64,000 nt of DNA from Sequoia sempervirens. Its lineage: Eukaryota; Streptophyta; Pinopsida; Cupressales; Cupressaceae. The position numbers were made by a program, and so were the translations under genes. The first letter of the stretch is position 1. Every line of letters begins with the position of its first letter. Location: NCBI GenBank assembly GCA_007258455.2, contig VDFB02275597.1:1-64000 (forward strand), written 5' to 3'. The notes beneath the pieces are model-generated. The model saw nothing but the letters and a program-made list of their open reading frames with translations, searched no databases and was not told where the DNA came from. Positions 47,206-58,250 of this stretch are shown here, one piece after another.

Positions 47206-48160
47206 GGAGAGGCCTCTTCTTTATGTTTTGATTAGATGTGTGTGTGTGTGTTGTGATTTGTTACCCCGTGACCGTGCTATGTGTGCCTGGATGACCCTTG
47301 TCACCCCTATTGGTGCTTGGATATAGGCATGGTTTTTGTGTAGTAAACCTTCTTCTATTTATATCATCATTCTTCCATGTTTGTGACTTGATTTTCAATA
47401 AATTGGGGATGATGCAAAGAGTTGGGGGAATTTAGACTTCCCTTCCATGTTGACCCAATTTTTTATTTTTACTTTGTCTTCTAGTGCATTCTTCACATGG
47501 TTTGATATAGTAGGGGGTTGATGACAGTTCATTTTATATACTATTACTGCACACACACACACATATATATATATGAACAGTTCTGACCCTGAAATATCAG
47601 GCTACCCCTGTGCCCTTTATTCGTAATGTCTCTTGTTTCCTTTTTATTTTATCTTTCTCTCTTCTTTGCTTGAGTTTTCCCTCTCATGTGTGACAACTCC
47701 ACTTCTTCAACATTTTGATTTTCAAAAAATGCATTCATTATCAACAAATTTTTTCTTGGAAATCCTTATAAACATTCCTTTCGAAAAACAACATTTAGAA
47801 TTAAGAATCCTTTTGAAAGAACTGGAGAATTTTCCCCCGAGGTGGGAGCAACTATAACTTTCACCTCGTGTTGGGGCATTCTCTTCCTTTATGAGGTGAT
47901 TCCTTGACGATGAATCGATTTGAGAAAGAAAACTCTTGCTCTTGAATAACATGTCCCTTGAGTGGACCCCTTCTTTACGTTGGGTTCCTAAGGGACCCCT
48001 TTGAAAATTTTCCAATTTGTTGATGGCTTGCGAGACTATTTACTTACTTGCCTGTATGGTCGCTTTCTGGCATGTTCTATCTGTGGGAAAACATGTCGCT
48101 TCACAGGTGCACCTGTGAAGCTACTTTTTGACTTTACAAAGTCTGCCTTCCTTTGGTTTC
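47206..48160. other. Element B 3' non-coding region
   Basis: No gene seen. It holds GT repeats (about 47235-47250) and a CA/TA microsatellite (about 47548-47575), followed by AT-rich sequence up to the 71-bp repeats. Confidence 0.4.
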
Positions 48161-48164
48161 CTCC

Positions 48165-48590
48165 CATGTGAGAGATCTTGGGGGATACCTCCCTACAAAT
48201 CTACGGGCCTGTAGGGTGCTTCCTTTGATCTTCCTCGATGTGAGAGATCTTGGGGGTGGCTCCCCTACAAGTTTGTGGGTTTGTAGGTCACTTTCTTAGG
48301 TTTCCTTCATGTGAGAGATCTTGGAGGACACCTTCCCTGCAAGTCTGTAGGTTTGTAGGCTGCTTTCTTGGCTTCTTCCATGTGAGAGATCTTGGGGGAT
48401 GCCTCCTTGCAAGTCTACGGGCCTGTAAGGTGCTTTTTTGGGTTTCCTTCATGCGAGAGATCTTGGAGGAAACCTTCCTTGCAGATTTGCAGGTTTGTAA
48501 GGCGCTTTCTTGGCTTCTTCCATGTGAGAGATCTTGGGGTTTGCCTCGTTGAAAATCTACAGGCCTGTACGGCGCTTTCATTCTTCAGCT
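48165..48590 (+). repeat. Six 71-bp repeats before the 3' LTR of B
   Basis: Copies start at 48165, 48237, 48308, 48379, 48450 and 48521 with CATGTGAGAGATCTTGGGGG, followed by CCTCC-TGCAAGTCT and GGCCTGTA-GGTGCTTT. Element A has related repeats at the same relative place. Confidence 0.9.
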
Positions 48591-48740
48591 TCATAGTTCT
48601 AGGGGGCTATGAAGTCCTTTGCTTGTCTTGCACTCTCGAGTTTTCTAGATCATGGTTTGCTTCCTCAACGGTTAAGGTATACATTTCTAACTCTACTACT
48701 TCTTCGACCTATTTTACTGAAGCACTCATCAGTATTTGTG

Positions 48741-48758
48741 CTCGCTAAAGTGGGGGAA
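48741..48758 (+). other. Polypurine tract of element B
   Basis: CTCGCTAAAGTGGGGGAAAA directly precedes the 3' LTR start TGTATAGGAGC. Element A has almost the same tract at 54567-54587. Confidence 0.75.
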
Positions 48759-50054
48759 AATGTATAGGAGCGAATTTGCACCCCTTATGCAAATTCCCCT
48801 TTTTCCCTTCCTCACTTTAGAAAAAAAAAATTCAAAGGTTAAATTTTGCATAAGCCCGCTACCTTCATTCCACTTGGTAGTTGTTTTGTGTGTTGCAAAG
48901 GAATAACTGTCAGGGACGCCCGCGTGACGCGCCTACATCCCTAGCAGATTCCCTCATCTGGAGCCTATAGAGGCATTACACTTCCCATTGGAGGTCAACT
49001 TGTAATGCCCCATTCGACTGACCGACTCAAATATGGTCATTTTATTTATTCTTCCTTCAAATTCACCCTTCCTTCATGCTTCTCATCTTCTTCACAAGTC
49101 TACACATCCTTCTAACAATCAGCTTAATCTTCTTCACAAGCTTAAGCATTCAATTCAACTCTCTACACACTTTCTCAAGCATTCTCTTAGCATTCATCAC
49201 TCTCAAGTAGTACTTTACACTCCATAACAACAACATCAACACTCCATCAACTTCGTAGAGCAAGTGTGGAACCAACACCATTACAGCAGGGGCTTGAGCC
49301 CTCTCATTTTCTCCCCCATTATCTAGTGATCTCTTGGTGGAGGTGATAAGATTTCTACTCCTCTCCTCTACGATTTGGTTGGGTAGCATAACACTATTTT
49401 GTAGTGCTTTTGTGTTCTTTACTTCATTTCCTTATTTATCATATATTTCTCCATTGTTGCAAACTTGGCTATCCATGGAGGTGGGACACCAAAATGGGGG
49501 TTTGACTGAGGCAGACCCCTATACAACCACCTAAAAATTTTCCTCTTTATTATGTGTAGGTGGACGTGCTTCTTGGAGCTAGCTAGTGAATAAGCTCTTT
49601 TGTGAGATCATTTTTGTCATCCTAGCTTTAATATACTTACTTTATCATATTCATTTATACATTTCTTATTTCATAATGTTATTTTGTTCTCCTAAAAACT
49701 ATTAGCTAGGTTGTTAGTCTATTTTCCAGTGTTCAACCTTGTCTTTTTAGTCCTATGGTCGCATGGATGCCATCACACTTGAGAGACGCCAATGCACCAC
49801 GTTGTTGTCCCAGAACTATGCTTTCGTCCTCAGGTAGAGAACTACCTAAGGCATAGTGTTGAACCTAAAAACTGACTCACCTAGCCCCATTCTGAGTTTT
49901 AGTTATGTGAAGTGATCAAAGGACCTTATAGTCCTCATCATTCCCATCTTGCATTTCCTAACACCCCTTTAAGCTAAGGTAAGTTAGGGTAGCCTTCCGC
50001 TCTTGGCTCTCTATGACCTGGGGCATTGAATGTGGTTGGTCCCCCTCTCTTACA
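48759..50054 (+). repeat. Element B, 3' LTR
   Basis: 1296 bp, TGTATAGGAGC...CTCTCTTACA, followed by the target duplication CTTAG. It keeps the full double-hairpin block at 49473-49524 (triloop GGTG-GGA-CACC; GGGGTTT paired with AGACCCC), with an acceptor AG about 34 nt after it. Confidence 0.85.
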
Positions 50055-50161
50055 CTTAGTTTTGTCACCTCATAATGAATTTAGTATCTTATTTTATCAT
50101 CTGAATATCTAATTATATTCAAAATGTTAATGGTGTTCCATTTCATGCATGTGATGGTGAC

Positions 50162-51733
50162 TTGGCTTTGCCTATGTCACTCGGTATCTTTGATCCTTCT
50201 CATGAATTTCCTCTTGCTTCAAAGGATATTTTACTGCAAGAAGATGAAATCATTGATACCTTCCTTAACATTACTCTACCTTCTACTCATTCCAATGCAC
50301 TCTCTTCTAGAGATGATGCATTTGTGAATGATGAATCTCCTATTCCTTCCAATGCACTCTCTTCTAGAGATGTTGCATTTGTGAATGATGAATCTCTTCT
50401 ATATTCTAATGCACTCTCTTTTGGAGATGATGCATTCATGAATGATGAATCTCTCTTTCATTCCAATGCACTCTCTCCTAGAGACGTTGCATGTGTGAAT
50501 GATGAATCTCATCTTTGTTCTAATGCAATCTCTTCCAGAGATGATGCATTAGTGAATGATGAAGTCCCTTCCACATTTGATCCTCCTTGGATTGATGTTG
50601 AGAATATGTCTTCAAATAATTATTCTGCTAGTTGTGATGAGTTTGTAAATATAATCTATGTCTTTGTTGCACCTCAAAGGCCTAAGAGACTAGACATTTA
50701 TTTGACTCCTGCTAGTCCTTCTCCTAAAAGGATTTGTTCTATTAATAGTGATTCTATTGATCTTTCTATGGCTCCCTCTTACAAAGCGGTAGCCCATACT
50801 TATGGGAATAGTATGAATAAACAACCAAGCCTTCCTCAAGCACCTAAACCTAAAACTAAAGCACCTGGTGATCATGATATTGTCGAGCAACTTCAAGTTA
50901 CTTTGACTAAGATCTCACTGTGGGACTTGCTTCAATCTGCTCTAGTTTACGAAGGTATGCTTCAGGAAGCCTTGTAAAAGATCCTCTTTTCATCTTTTGC
51001 TAGGCCGACAGATGCTAATGCTTTGATCATAGCCTATATTCATGCGGATTCTCTAAATATCACATCCTATTTGCAAGAACTCCCACTTTCGAAAGTATAG
51101 AAGCAGGCAGATCCTCTAATGATTATAGTCAACATTAATAACATTGGCATTAGATGTACTCTCATCGATGTTGGTTCAACACTTAATGTATGTGGCGTTG
51201 ATCTATTTCTGAAGATTAATATTGATGCATCTTCTCTTAATGCTTCTCCTGTTGACATTCATGGGTTCAATAATGTCATTCGACAAGCCTTAGGTACGAT
51301 AGTCTTGCCTTTGAGGTTGGGACCCATTACTATACCCACTCTAGTATATGTCATGTCAGAAAAGTTATAATACAACCTTCTTCTTGGTAGACCGTGGATT
51401 CATGCTATGGGTGCAATCCCGTCTACCTTGTATAAATCTATTAAGGTAACTTTCAATAATTGAGTAGTTACAGTCAAGGCTGACCCTGAGGCTATGCACT
51501 TATGTGAAATGGTAGCTGTTGGTCAAGTTTCAGTTGTGCCCACTCTTATTCCTTTAGTGTCTTCTAATGTGTCGATGTTTACTCTAGCAGTACCTACTAC
51601 AAATGATACTCTTGAGATAGATGTCCCTAAAGACGATCCTTTTGAAGCAAGAAATCCTAAGTTTGCTCCTTCTACCTCTTCTCAAGAAAATGCATGTCTT
51701 GGTGATGATTGGGTTTCTTCAGACTTTACATAA
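50162..51733 (+). pseudogene. Element A polyprotein remnant: 20-residue repeats and protease
   Basis: One frame runs from 50162 to TAA at 51731 with four internal stops (50975 TAA, 51098 TAG, 51368 TAA, 51461 TGA) and no frameshift. The N-terminal part has about five copies of a 20-residue repeat (SNALSSRDDAFVNDES). The middle is Pro/Lys-rich (RPKRLDIYLTPASPSPKRI). The C-terminal part is a retropepsin-like domain: RCTLIDVGSTLNVCGVDLFL, then YNLLLGRPWIHAMGAIPSTL. The active site reads DVG instead of DSG/DTG. L-L-G-R-P-W-I-H is a standard plant gypsy protease motif. Three of the four stops sit where Gln is the natural ancestor. Confidence 0.75.
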
Positions 51734-52630
51734 TCCTTCAATGGAGAATATAAAGTCAACCTAATCCACTTAGACTTTCCGATAACTATTGATAATCAAG
51801 GTGAAGAAAGCTTGCAATATGAACTTAAATGAATGAATGAAAATCTGAAATATGTAGATTAACCTTTTGCCTTAGTGTGAAGAAATAATGAGAGAGAGAG
51901 ATAGAAAAAACCATAAGACATGCAACAACAGATTTACGTGGAGAAACCCTGAAGGGAAAAAACTCTACCGAAAGAGAGGCAAGTATATTACTGATAATCT
52001 CAAATATTACATGCAGCAATAGACTTCTCTTGTCATTCCCTATAAATCTAGTAGCACCCTGTTACCCTGCAAAACTGAATTGAATAACTCTAGCTCAAGG
52101 CCCCAATTTATAGAGATTTGTGATGATGAAAACCACCATGGTTTCACCAAACAATAGGCAACAATACCACCTAGAAAAACCCATGCCTCCCTCCTTGAAA
52201 TGGTCAAAAATACCAAAAATAGCCTCTTACAAATGCTCTTACAACTGTCATAAGGCATCTTTCATGCATGAGCACCTGGGGTCCAAAAATAGAATATTTT
52301 GTCATAGGAATTTGTCATACTGTCATAGCATCTTATGACAACTATCATGCATGTCATAGATGCTCTTACAACACCCTAGTTTGACCAAACAACCTTATTT
52401 TAGAAGATTCCAAGGTGGGACGCCTAGCTATCTTGTCCTTTTCCAAAAGGACAAATGGTAATGGTAACACTGCATTTACATTGTCTCTTTCACCACTATT
52501 GGTCAAACAGTTTCACCTCTTATGGGTAAATGTACAAAAAACTTTAGGAGAATAATAAATTAAAGGATTTACAAGGTTGATGACACCTAAATCCTAATAG
52601 TAACATCATCTACACCCACTATCAAAGATG
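51734..52630. repeat. Probable inserted repeat splitting the element A frame
   Basis: Coding sense stops at 51733 and returns near 52630. The 0.9 kb between is non-coding and contains AACAGATTTACGTGGAGAAA, then CCCTGAAGGG and CTCTACCGA, a style of sequence common in dispersed plant repeats. I could not find its exact ends or a target duplication. Confidence 0.4.
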
Positions 52631-52656
52631 ATTATTCTTTTGTATCACGGGATAGT

Positions 52657-52974
52657 GTGAGCATAAATTGTAATATTCTTAGTGTTGATCCTCCTTCTGA
52701 GGAATATGATTACGCTTCTGCTAACGAGGATAATGTTGGAAGTCCTGTTAATAAGGATGATAGCGATCCCATAGAGGAGCATAATCCCCATTGTTGGAAC
52801 AATGCTCTCTATGAAGATCCTCCTTCTTCTCAGTATTTGCAAACACATTATGGCCCCAGCTTTAAGCTTTCCTCTAAATATGGTTATGGGTGTAAAGGTT
52901 GTGGACGTAACGAACAAGGCATTCAGGTCCCTATAGAATTCACACCGCATAAGTGTAATTTGGGGCTTGGTTGA
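52657..52974 (+). pseudogene. Element A G-patch-like segment
   Basis: A 105-codon frame ends KYGYGCKGCGRNEQGIQVPI, then EFTPHKCNLGLG and stop. A Gly-rich helix motif G-Y-x-x-G-x-G-L-G-x-N-x-Q-G-I followed by P-I and a final G-L-G is the G-patch pattern, which some retroelements carry after the protease. Upstream lies acidic sequence (DPPSEEYDYASANEDN). It is probably part of the same protein as 50162-51733, cut by the 51734-52630 insertion. Confidence 0.55.
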
Positions 52975-53179
52975 GTGACATGAATTCTTCTCAACCTCGT
53001 TCTGTTGAAAAGATTCATCCTCCATTGTCTTCTATCTTTGTGTCTTCTTCTTGTCAGCAGTCAAACTTTTCTCCACAAGAGAAAGGGTTGCTTTCTGCTC
53101 CTCATCCTTTGTCTAAGCAAGAGCATATTTTATTGCGGATTCTAAAACCCACTTAATTACTCTTCCTTCTCCCACAAGC

Positions 53180-53350
53180 AAGAAATCTCATAAACATGAT
53201 AAAGAAAAACATTCTTTCATTGCATACCATTGAGTGCTTGGCCATTCCACTAGTGAATGTAAGGCCTTGAAGGATAAAATATAATAACTTTGTGATTTAG
53301 GTGCCATCATTTCTTTATTTGTTGATGCACCTACCTCTTTTTCAAATGAC
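53180..53350 (+). pseudogene. Element A knuckle-like gag segment
   Basis: The frame reads KKSHKHDKEKHSFIAYH, stop, VLGHSTSECKALKDKI, two stops, LCDLGAI. Plant gypsy Gag has C/Y-x-x-H-x-x-x-G-H-x-T-x-E-C-x-x-L-K-D-x-I-E-x-L-x-x-x-G at its end. Here it comes after the protease and G-patch segments, whereas in standard elements it precedes the protease. Confidence 0.5.
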
Positions 53351-53758
53351 AAGTGATATTGAGGTTTGCCTCTATCCTGTATGTTCTAAGTATCTTGCAT
53401 GGTTCTCCTCCCTTGTATGTTGGGTGCAGTGATAACTTGTTTTGAAGATGAGTCTCCCTCTAGTGGACACCTTTCTCTTTTGAAAGGTTCCTGAGGGGCC
53501 CCCTTTGAACAATTTTATCTCGAATGAATTCATTGGCCTCTAGCTTGGTGGCAGCCTGACTAGACCTGTCTTTTCTATGACTATCTTGCAACACAGCTTG
53601 TGGTAGCCATAGTCTTCTCTGATCAATCTTGCTTTGCAGGACTGAGAACCTATAAAGCTCCTTTACATCAAGATTTCCTAACATGTTTTATTTGCAGATT
53701 AACATGTCGCTTTGTAGGTCTACAAGCTTGTAAGGCTCTTACTTTATTAGGTTTCCCT

Positions 53759-53975
53759 CATGAGAGAGAACTTGGGGGACGCCTCCTTGCAGTTCTGCGG
53801 GCCTATAAAGTGCTTACTTTATTGGGTTTCCTTCATGTGAGAGATCTTGGGGGACACATCCTTATAGGTTTGTGGGCCTGTATGGTGCTTGCTTCACAAG
53901 GCTTACTTCATGTGAGAGATCTTGGGGTTTGCCTCCTTGCAGGTCTATGGCCCTGTGAGACGCTTTCATCCTACA
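53759..53975 (+). repeat. Three 75-bp repeats before the 3' LTR of A
   Basis: Copies start at 53759, 53834 and 53909 (CATGTGAGAGATCTTGGGGG, CCTCCTTGCAG, GGCCTGT). They are clearly related to the six 71-bp repeats of element B at 48165-48590. A partial copy lies just upstream (about 53700-53745). Confidence 0.8.
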
Positions 53976-54570
53976 AGATTTGTCCATTGTTGGTCTGAGG
54001 GCCTTTGGTGTACTTTGTGTAACTTTGTAGTCCTGCGAAGCTATGGAGTCCTTTTTGTTTGAACCTCCTCAGGAGAGAGTACTTGTGGAGCCGTCTCTCT
54101 TGGAATTTTCACTCCTCCTTGCTCTCTTATGAGCCTTTTCGCTCCTATTCTCTTTTCTCTTCTCTTCCCAATTGTATATACTGGATTGAAGATCTACATC
54201 TTCTTCATCCCGAGTATATGCCCTTCCTCTCTTAGTTTTATAATTCTTCTAGGTGTGTTATTTCTTAATTTGGGGACAACACATGGTACTGAGACAACCT
54301 TTTACATTGAGGTCTCTTTCACTTTGCTGGCTCAAAACTTGCTAGTTAGTTAGGTGCATGTGTATATGTGTTTTTGTGTGCTAACTTTGTTGTCTTGTGT
54401 AGGTCTTCCTTGTCTAATGTGTTTGTTGCACAGGTCTTCAGCTTGGGGGTATGCTTCCTTGGTTCAGAGAGTTGTCTGCTTTTCTCTATAGTATCCTTTT
54501 AGCATCATTATGTTATTTATGTTTAGTAGATTTCCTTTAGCGTGCATATTATTGTAGATTCATATGCTCG

Positions 54571-54587
54571 CTAAAGTGGGGGCAAAA
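54571..54587 (+). other. Polypurine tract of element A
   Basis: CTAAAGTGGGGGCAAAA directly before the 3' LTR start TGTAATGTCG. Confidence 0.75.
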
Positions 54588-56009
54588 TGTAATGTCGTAA
54601 AATTGCACCCCTTGCAATTTCACATACATTCTTGCATATGCTTTAGTGTCCACTCCCTTAGCATCTTGTGTAGGCTAATTTTAGCCCTTACATCAGCCTT
54701 CTTCTCTCTCAGGATGCTCAAAAACCCCTTTTCAGTAGCTACCCTCACGTGCCAGCTTCACTTCAAACCTTGTGTTTTTCTCATTCGTGTCATTTTGTAG
54801 CATGATGTGTTTGCACACTAGCGTGTCATGTGGATTTATGTGTGCCGCGCTAGTGTCCCGTGATGTTTCGATGTTCAAATAATCATTTTCGAGCATGCTT
54901 GCCACTTGTCATCTACTTTTGTCAGTGGTAATGACTTGAGATGCCATGTAACTTCCCGAGAAGCTTCTTTTTGCTTCTCCTCTCTCCTTAAATGTTATCT
55001 TTTCAATCCATTTGTGTCTCTAGCATCATTCTAGCTTCTAGCTTCTTTCCAACCTTGGCTCTAGCATTTTTTCTCTTGTTATTTTGCTTATTTTGCTTGC
55101 ACAACTTCATATAGCTTGTTACAATAGCTTCAAGCACTCTCAAAATCTCTTAGCAACACCCTTTGCAACACTCTTGGCTCTTGCAGCTATATTGCTCTCT
55201 CCATTTGGCTCCCTTAAGCCTTGCATCTTCATCTCCCTTATCTCATGCTTGTGAGCATCCTAGGATTCCATATCCCTTATCAATTGTATTCTTATTTCGT
55301 GATACAAGTGCTCCTCGAGCGGGGATTACTTTTATCACCTACATTTTATGATATCAGTTCTCCTCCTTGAGCGGGGATTGCTTTTATCACTCATACTTGG
55401 TGGTGTGGGTTGTACTCCTAAAGCGGGTGTTGTTTTCACCACACACTTTGTCCATTTCAGTTACACTCTCTCTTTTTATCTAGCTTTCTATGGAGGTGGG
55501 AACACCAAAACAGGTGTTTGACTAAGGAAAACCCCTATATAGCCCCAACACTTTCTCCAAATCTTATGCATGCAAGTATTGAATACATTCATTTGCTAGA
55601 AGATTCATTACTTGGGTGGTTGTAAGTATTTCCTTTCTTCTCCTTATCTTTATCAGTTCTACTTCACTTTATTTCAATTTTGTTATATTATGTTGCTTTC
55701 TCACATTCCAAGATTTCTTAGCAATTAGAGTAGAAGTAGCCAATTTGTCATTTTATGTGATAAACTCACTTTCTAGTTTGTACAGACACCAACGTGCCAA
55801 AGAGATGCGAGTGAGTCGCACTGTCATCCCAGACCTATGTTGTCGTGCTTTGGTCGAGGGCCTATTAGTCTATCTAAAAAATCTTTGTGAACTGCTCTTT
55901 CTAATTCAAGAACTCTTGTGTTTGTTCCTTAAGGTTGTTTAGGGAAATTCACTCCGTGAGGCTCTCTGAATGAAGAGAACTCATGAGCCATGAATCCCCC
56001 TTTTCTACA
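54588..56009 (+). repeat. Element A, 3' LTR
   Basis: 1422 bp, TGTAATGTCG...TTCTACA. It has one copy of the 114-bp unit that is doubled in the 5' LTR. The hairpin block is at 55489-55539 (GGTG-GGAA-CACC; second stem with one mismatch), with a candidate acceptor AG about 37 nt after it. Confidence 0.85.
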
Positions 56010-56039
56010 CCTACTACACAAAGGTATTCATCTTTTAAT

Positions 56040-56402
56040 GGTTATTGTTATTCTTGCAATAAGTTTGGACATAAGGTTGTAGAATGTAGAAGTAGAATGA
56101 TTTAGATTGTTCAATCATTTCTCGGTCAGTGTTATACATGCAATAGATTTGGTCATAGAGCTAGTGAATGAAAATATCAGATGATAATTAGTTATAATAA
56201 TGGTATGGTGTTTCAATATTTCAATGGCTATTGTTATGCATGCAATGGATTTATGAATAATGCTAATTAGTGTAAATCCAAAATGGGTGGAATTAAGCTT
56301 GTTCAAAAAGGTGTCACATGTCATAAATGCAACAAACAAGGACATATATTAAAGTTTTGTAGAAGCAAGAATGTGAAACCCCCTTGTTTCACAAAAGAAG
56401 GC
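56040..56402 (+). pseudogene. Element C gag-like frame, zinc-knuckle array
   Basis: One frame holds four knuckle units of the type CX2CX4HX4C: CYSCNKFGHKVVEC, CYTCNRFGHRASE-stop (last Cys codon changed to TGA), CYACNGFMNNAN-stop (His lost) and CHKCNKQGHILKFC. Two are intact and two degenerate. It continues the gag-like frame at 41324-41922, from which element A separates it. Multi-knuckle Gag proteins bind RNA; this one is disabled by stops. Confidence 0.65.
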
Positions 56403-56969
56403 TAATCCAACAAAGAATGTGGATTCGGTTGAGATGAAGAAGGAAATGAACAAGATCTAGAAAAAGAAAGAAGAGAGTGAGGTAGAGAATGAGTTTGTGC
56501 CAGCCCATGGTGCAAATGTTTCCTCTGGAAACTAGATGAAGGGATTTGGCTTAGGGGGAGTTTTAACAGAATATTTTTAAGACCCTACAAAATCTATGGT
56601 GTGATGCCTTCAACACATAGGCATAGATGTAGTTTGAGATGCTTGAACTATTGGAGAAAACACTAGTGAAAAATCTCTTAATGTGGAGATTTGTGGAGTG
56701 ATGGAAGATGACTATGACTGCACAGTTCAGGTTTACCAGGTTTTCTACCTAACATTAATCACTATAATCCATGCACTTTAGGTTTTCAAAAAATTATTTA
56801 TATGTAATTTCACATATATTTAAGTTGTTACAATCAAGTATTTGAAGAAGTGAAGAGCAGGTAGAGGCAAAGTGAAGTGTTTCCAAATTGTTGTGTGAAA
56901 CCCTACCGAAAGAAGAATTCAAAGGTATTTTTCATTTTCTATTAAACCCTAATTTTAGAAGTAGTTCAT

Positions 56970-58250
56970 AATGTATACTCCTCAAGCGATTGATGTCCTA
57001 GAAGAACCAAGACCTAAATTCAAGAAACACCCCTTTAAATCCATGGAAACAGATCTAGATGGTGTGTTTTCAAAGGTTTTGAATGGTGTAATGCATACTG
57101 AGGATGTGAGAATCACATTCATGTGAAAAATGAAGAGTATGATCGTGCAAAGTTGGGAGAGCTTTGGGTTAATGAGCTCACTAGAGATGATTTTGAGTTG
57201 AAACCATAATTTAAAAGCTTGACAAAGAAGTTGGATGTATGGAGCAATTTTCCAAACTTTTGTTATGAGAATGCATGGATTAATTACGCACTAAGAAGAA
57301 TCCATAATAAGTTTATGTGGTTGGATATGCCACATCTAATCAACAAACAAGCTATCAAAGCAGTTATAGGCTTATGTTATGAAGGACCCATTCTAACAAT
57401 GAAGGTCGTGAAAAATGAGATGGTTATGAAGCTTATCAAAGCAAAATTCGACAAGCGTGCCCTCACAGTGAAGGATACAAATGATTCAACAATAAAATAT
57501 GCATCCATGATGATCAATTACAAGATATACTACACTAACAAAGAGAATTTTGTGTTGGCAATGACCATTCATACTGATCACCAGATGGTGAAAGAGGGTT
57601 TGGACATAGATCTATGTGAGCTCCTGAGACAACAGTTGATGGAGAACCTTCAAAAGATAAAAGAGTCTCGATACCATTTATGATATGGTACCCTTATCAT
57701 ATGTTTGTTGTTTTACTTTCTCAAATAATTGCCTGGTGCAAAGAATGTTGTATGGTTGGATGGTATTCCTATTGCAATTCAGATTATGGATCACTTAAGA
57801 AGGTTTGGAAGCATAGAAATATAAAATAGTATGTTATGGGGTTTATTCAAGACCTTCCAAGGGAAGATGTAAGAAATAGAAAATATTCATAAAAGTGTTT
57901 TTGAGAAATACAAGGACATAACCTTTATAGTTACTAGAGATGAATGTATTATGGAAGCAGAACCCAAAACAGTTTGAATTCTAAAAATGGGCTATGAGGT
58001 GATAAAAGATATAACCATAGGTCTTGCATATCTCATGTTGAAAAAAAAAGAGACCCTACTATGGATAGGCTTGGAACCTATGAGGATACGTGAAGTGCAT
58101 TTGAAGCACAAAGAAAAGGAAATAAAGAAAAATGTAGAGAACATGCAGGAAAAGTTGGAAGAGATTGTTGGTTCTTCCAAGAGGACTGTGGAGAAGATCA
58201 AAGCCCCATCTATGGATCCACAGGAGACAAAGCACAAGAAGGTCCATTAG
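56970..58250 (+). pseudogene. Element C accessory ORF, N-terminal and middle part
   Basis: Reading begins MYTPQAIDVLEEPRPKFKK (about 56970). The best stretch is 57219-57683: LDVWSNFPNFCYENAWINYA, LRRIHNKFMWLDMPH, KAVIGLCYEGP, KYASMMINYKIYY, then DIDLCELLRQQLMENLQKIK. It goes on with broken frames to 57987-58250 (MGYEVIKDITIGLAYLMLKK, then a charged helix). I associate the W-L-D-x-P-H...G-L pattern with accessory ORFs of conifer LTR elements, of unknown function. Its place before a long charged tail is like the accessory ORF of element E. No catalytic motif is visible. Confidence 0.55.

Larger units (their letters stand above)
43731..50054 (+). mobile_element. Element B: LTR retrotransposon inserted in A, with target duplication
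   Basis: LTRs are 43731-44951 and 48759-50054. The 5-bp repeat CTTAG flanks it exactly (43726-43730 and 50055-50059). A primer site (44956), degenerate protease (45316-45900), Ser/Pro-rich ORF (46444-47205), six 71-bp repeats and a purine tract (48741-48758) fill the 3.8-kb interior. No reverse transcriptase, RNase H or integrase was seen. It shares primer type, LTR ends, hairpin block and pre-LTR repeats with its host A, so the two are related families. Confidence 0.88.
41923..56009 (+). mobile_element. Element A: non-autonomous LTR retrotransposon inside C, hosting B
   Basis: LTRs 41923-43429 and 54588-56009 both start TGTAATGTCGTAAAATTGCA and end CTACA. A primer site (43433), a coding frame (50162-53350), a 75-bp minisatellite and a purine tract (54571-54587) complete it. 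Flanking 5-mers are CCTGT and CCTAC, a possible mutated target duplication. Element B splits its leader. LTR copies differ by roughly 12%, so it is old. Coding content is protease-like, G-patch-like and knuckle-like only; no polymerase domain was found. Confidence 0.8.

Noticed and set aside
48250..48748. Two overlapping ORFs with Cys-rich repeats as proteins
   Set aside because: They are frame translations of the 71-bp repeats just before the 3' LTR.
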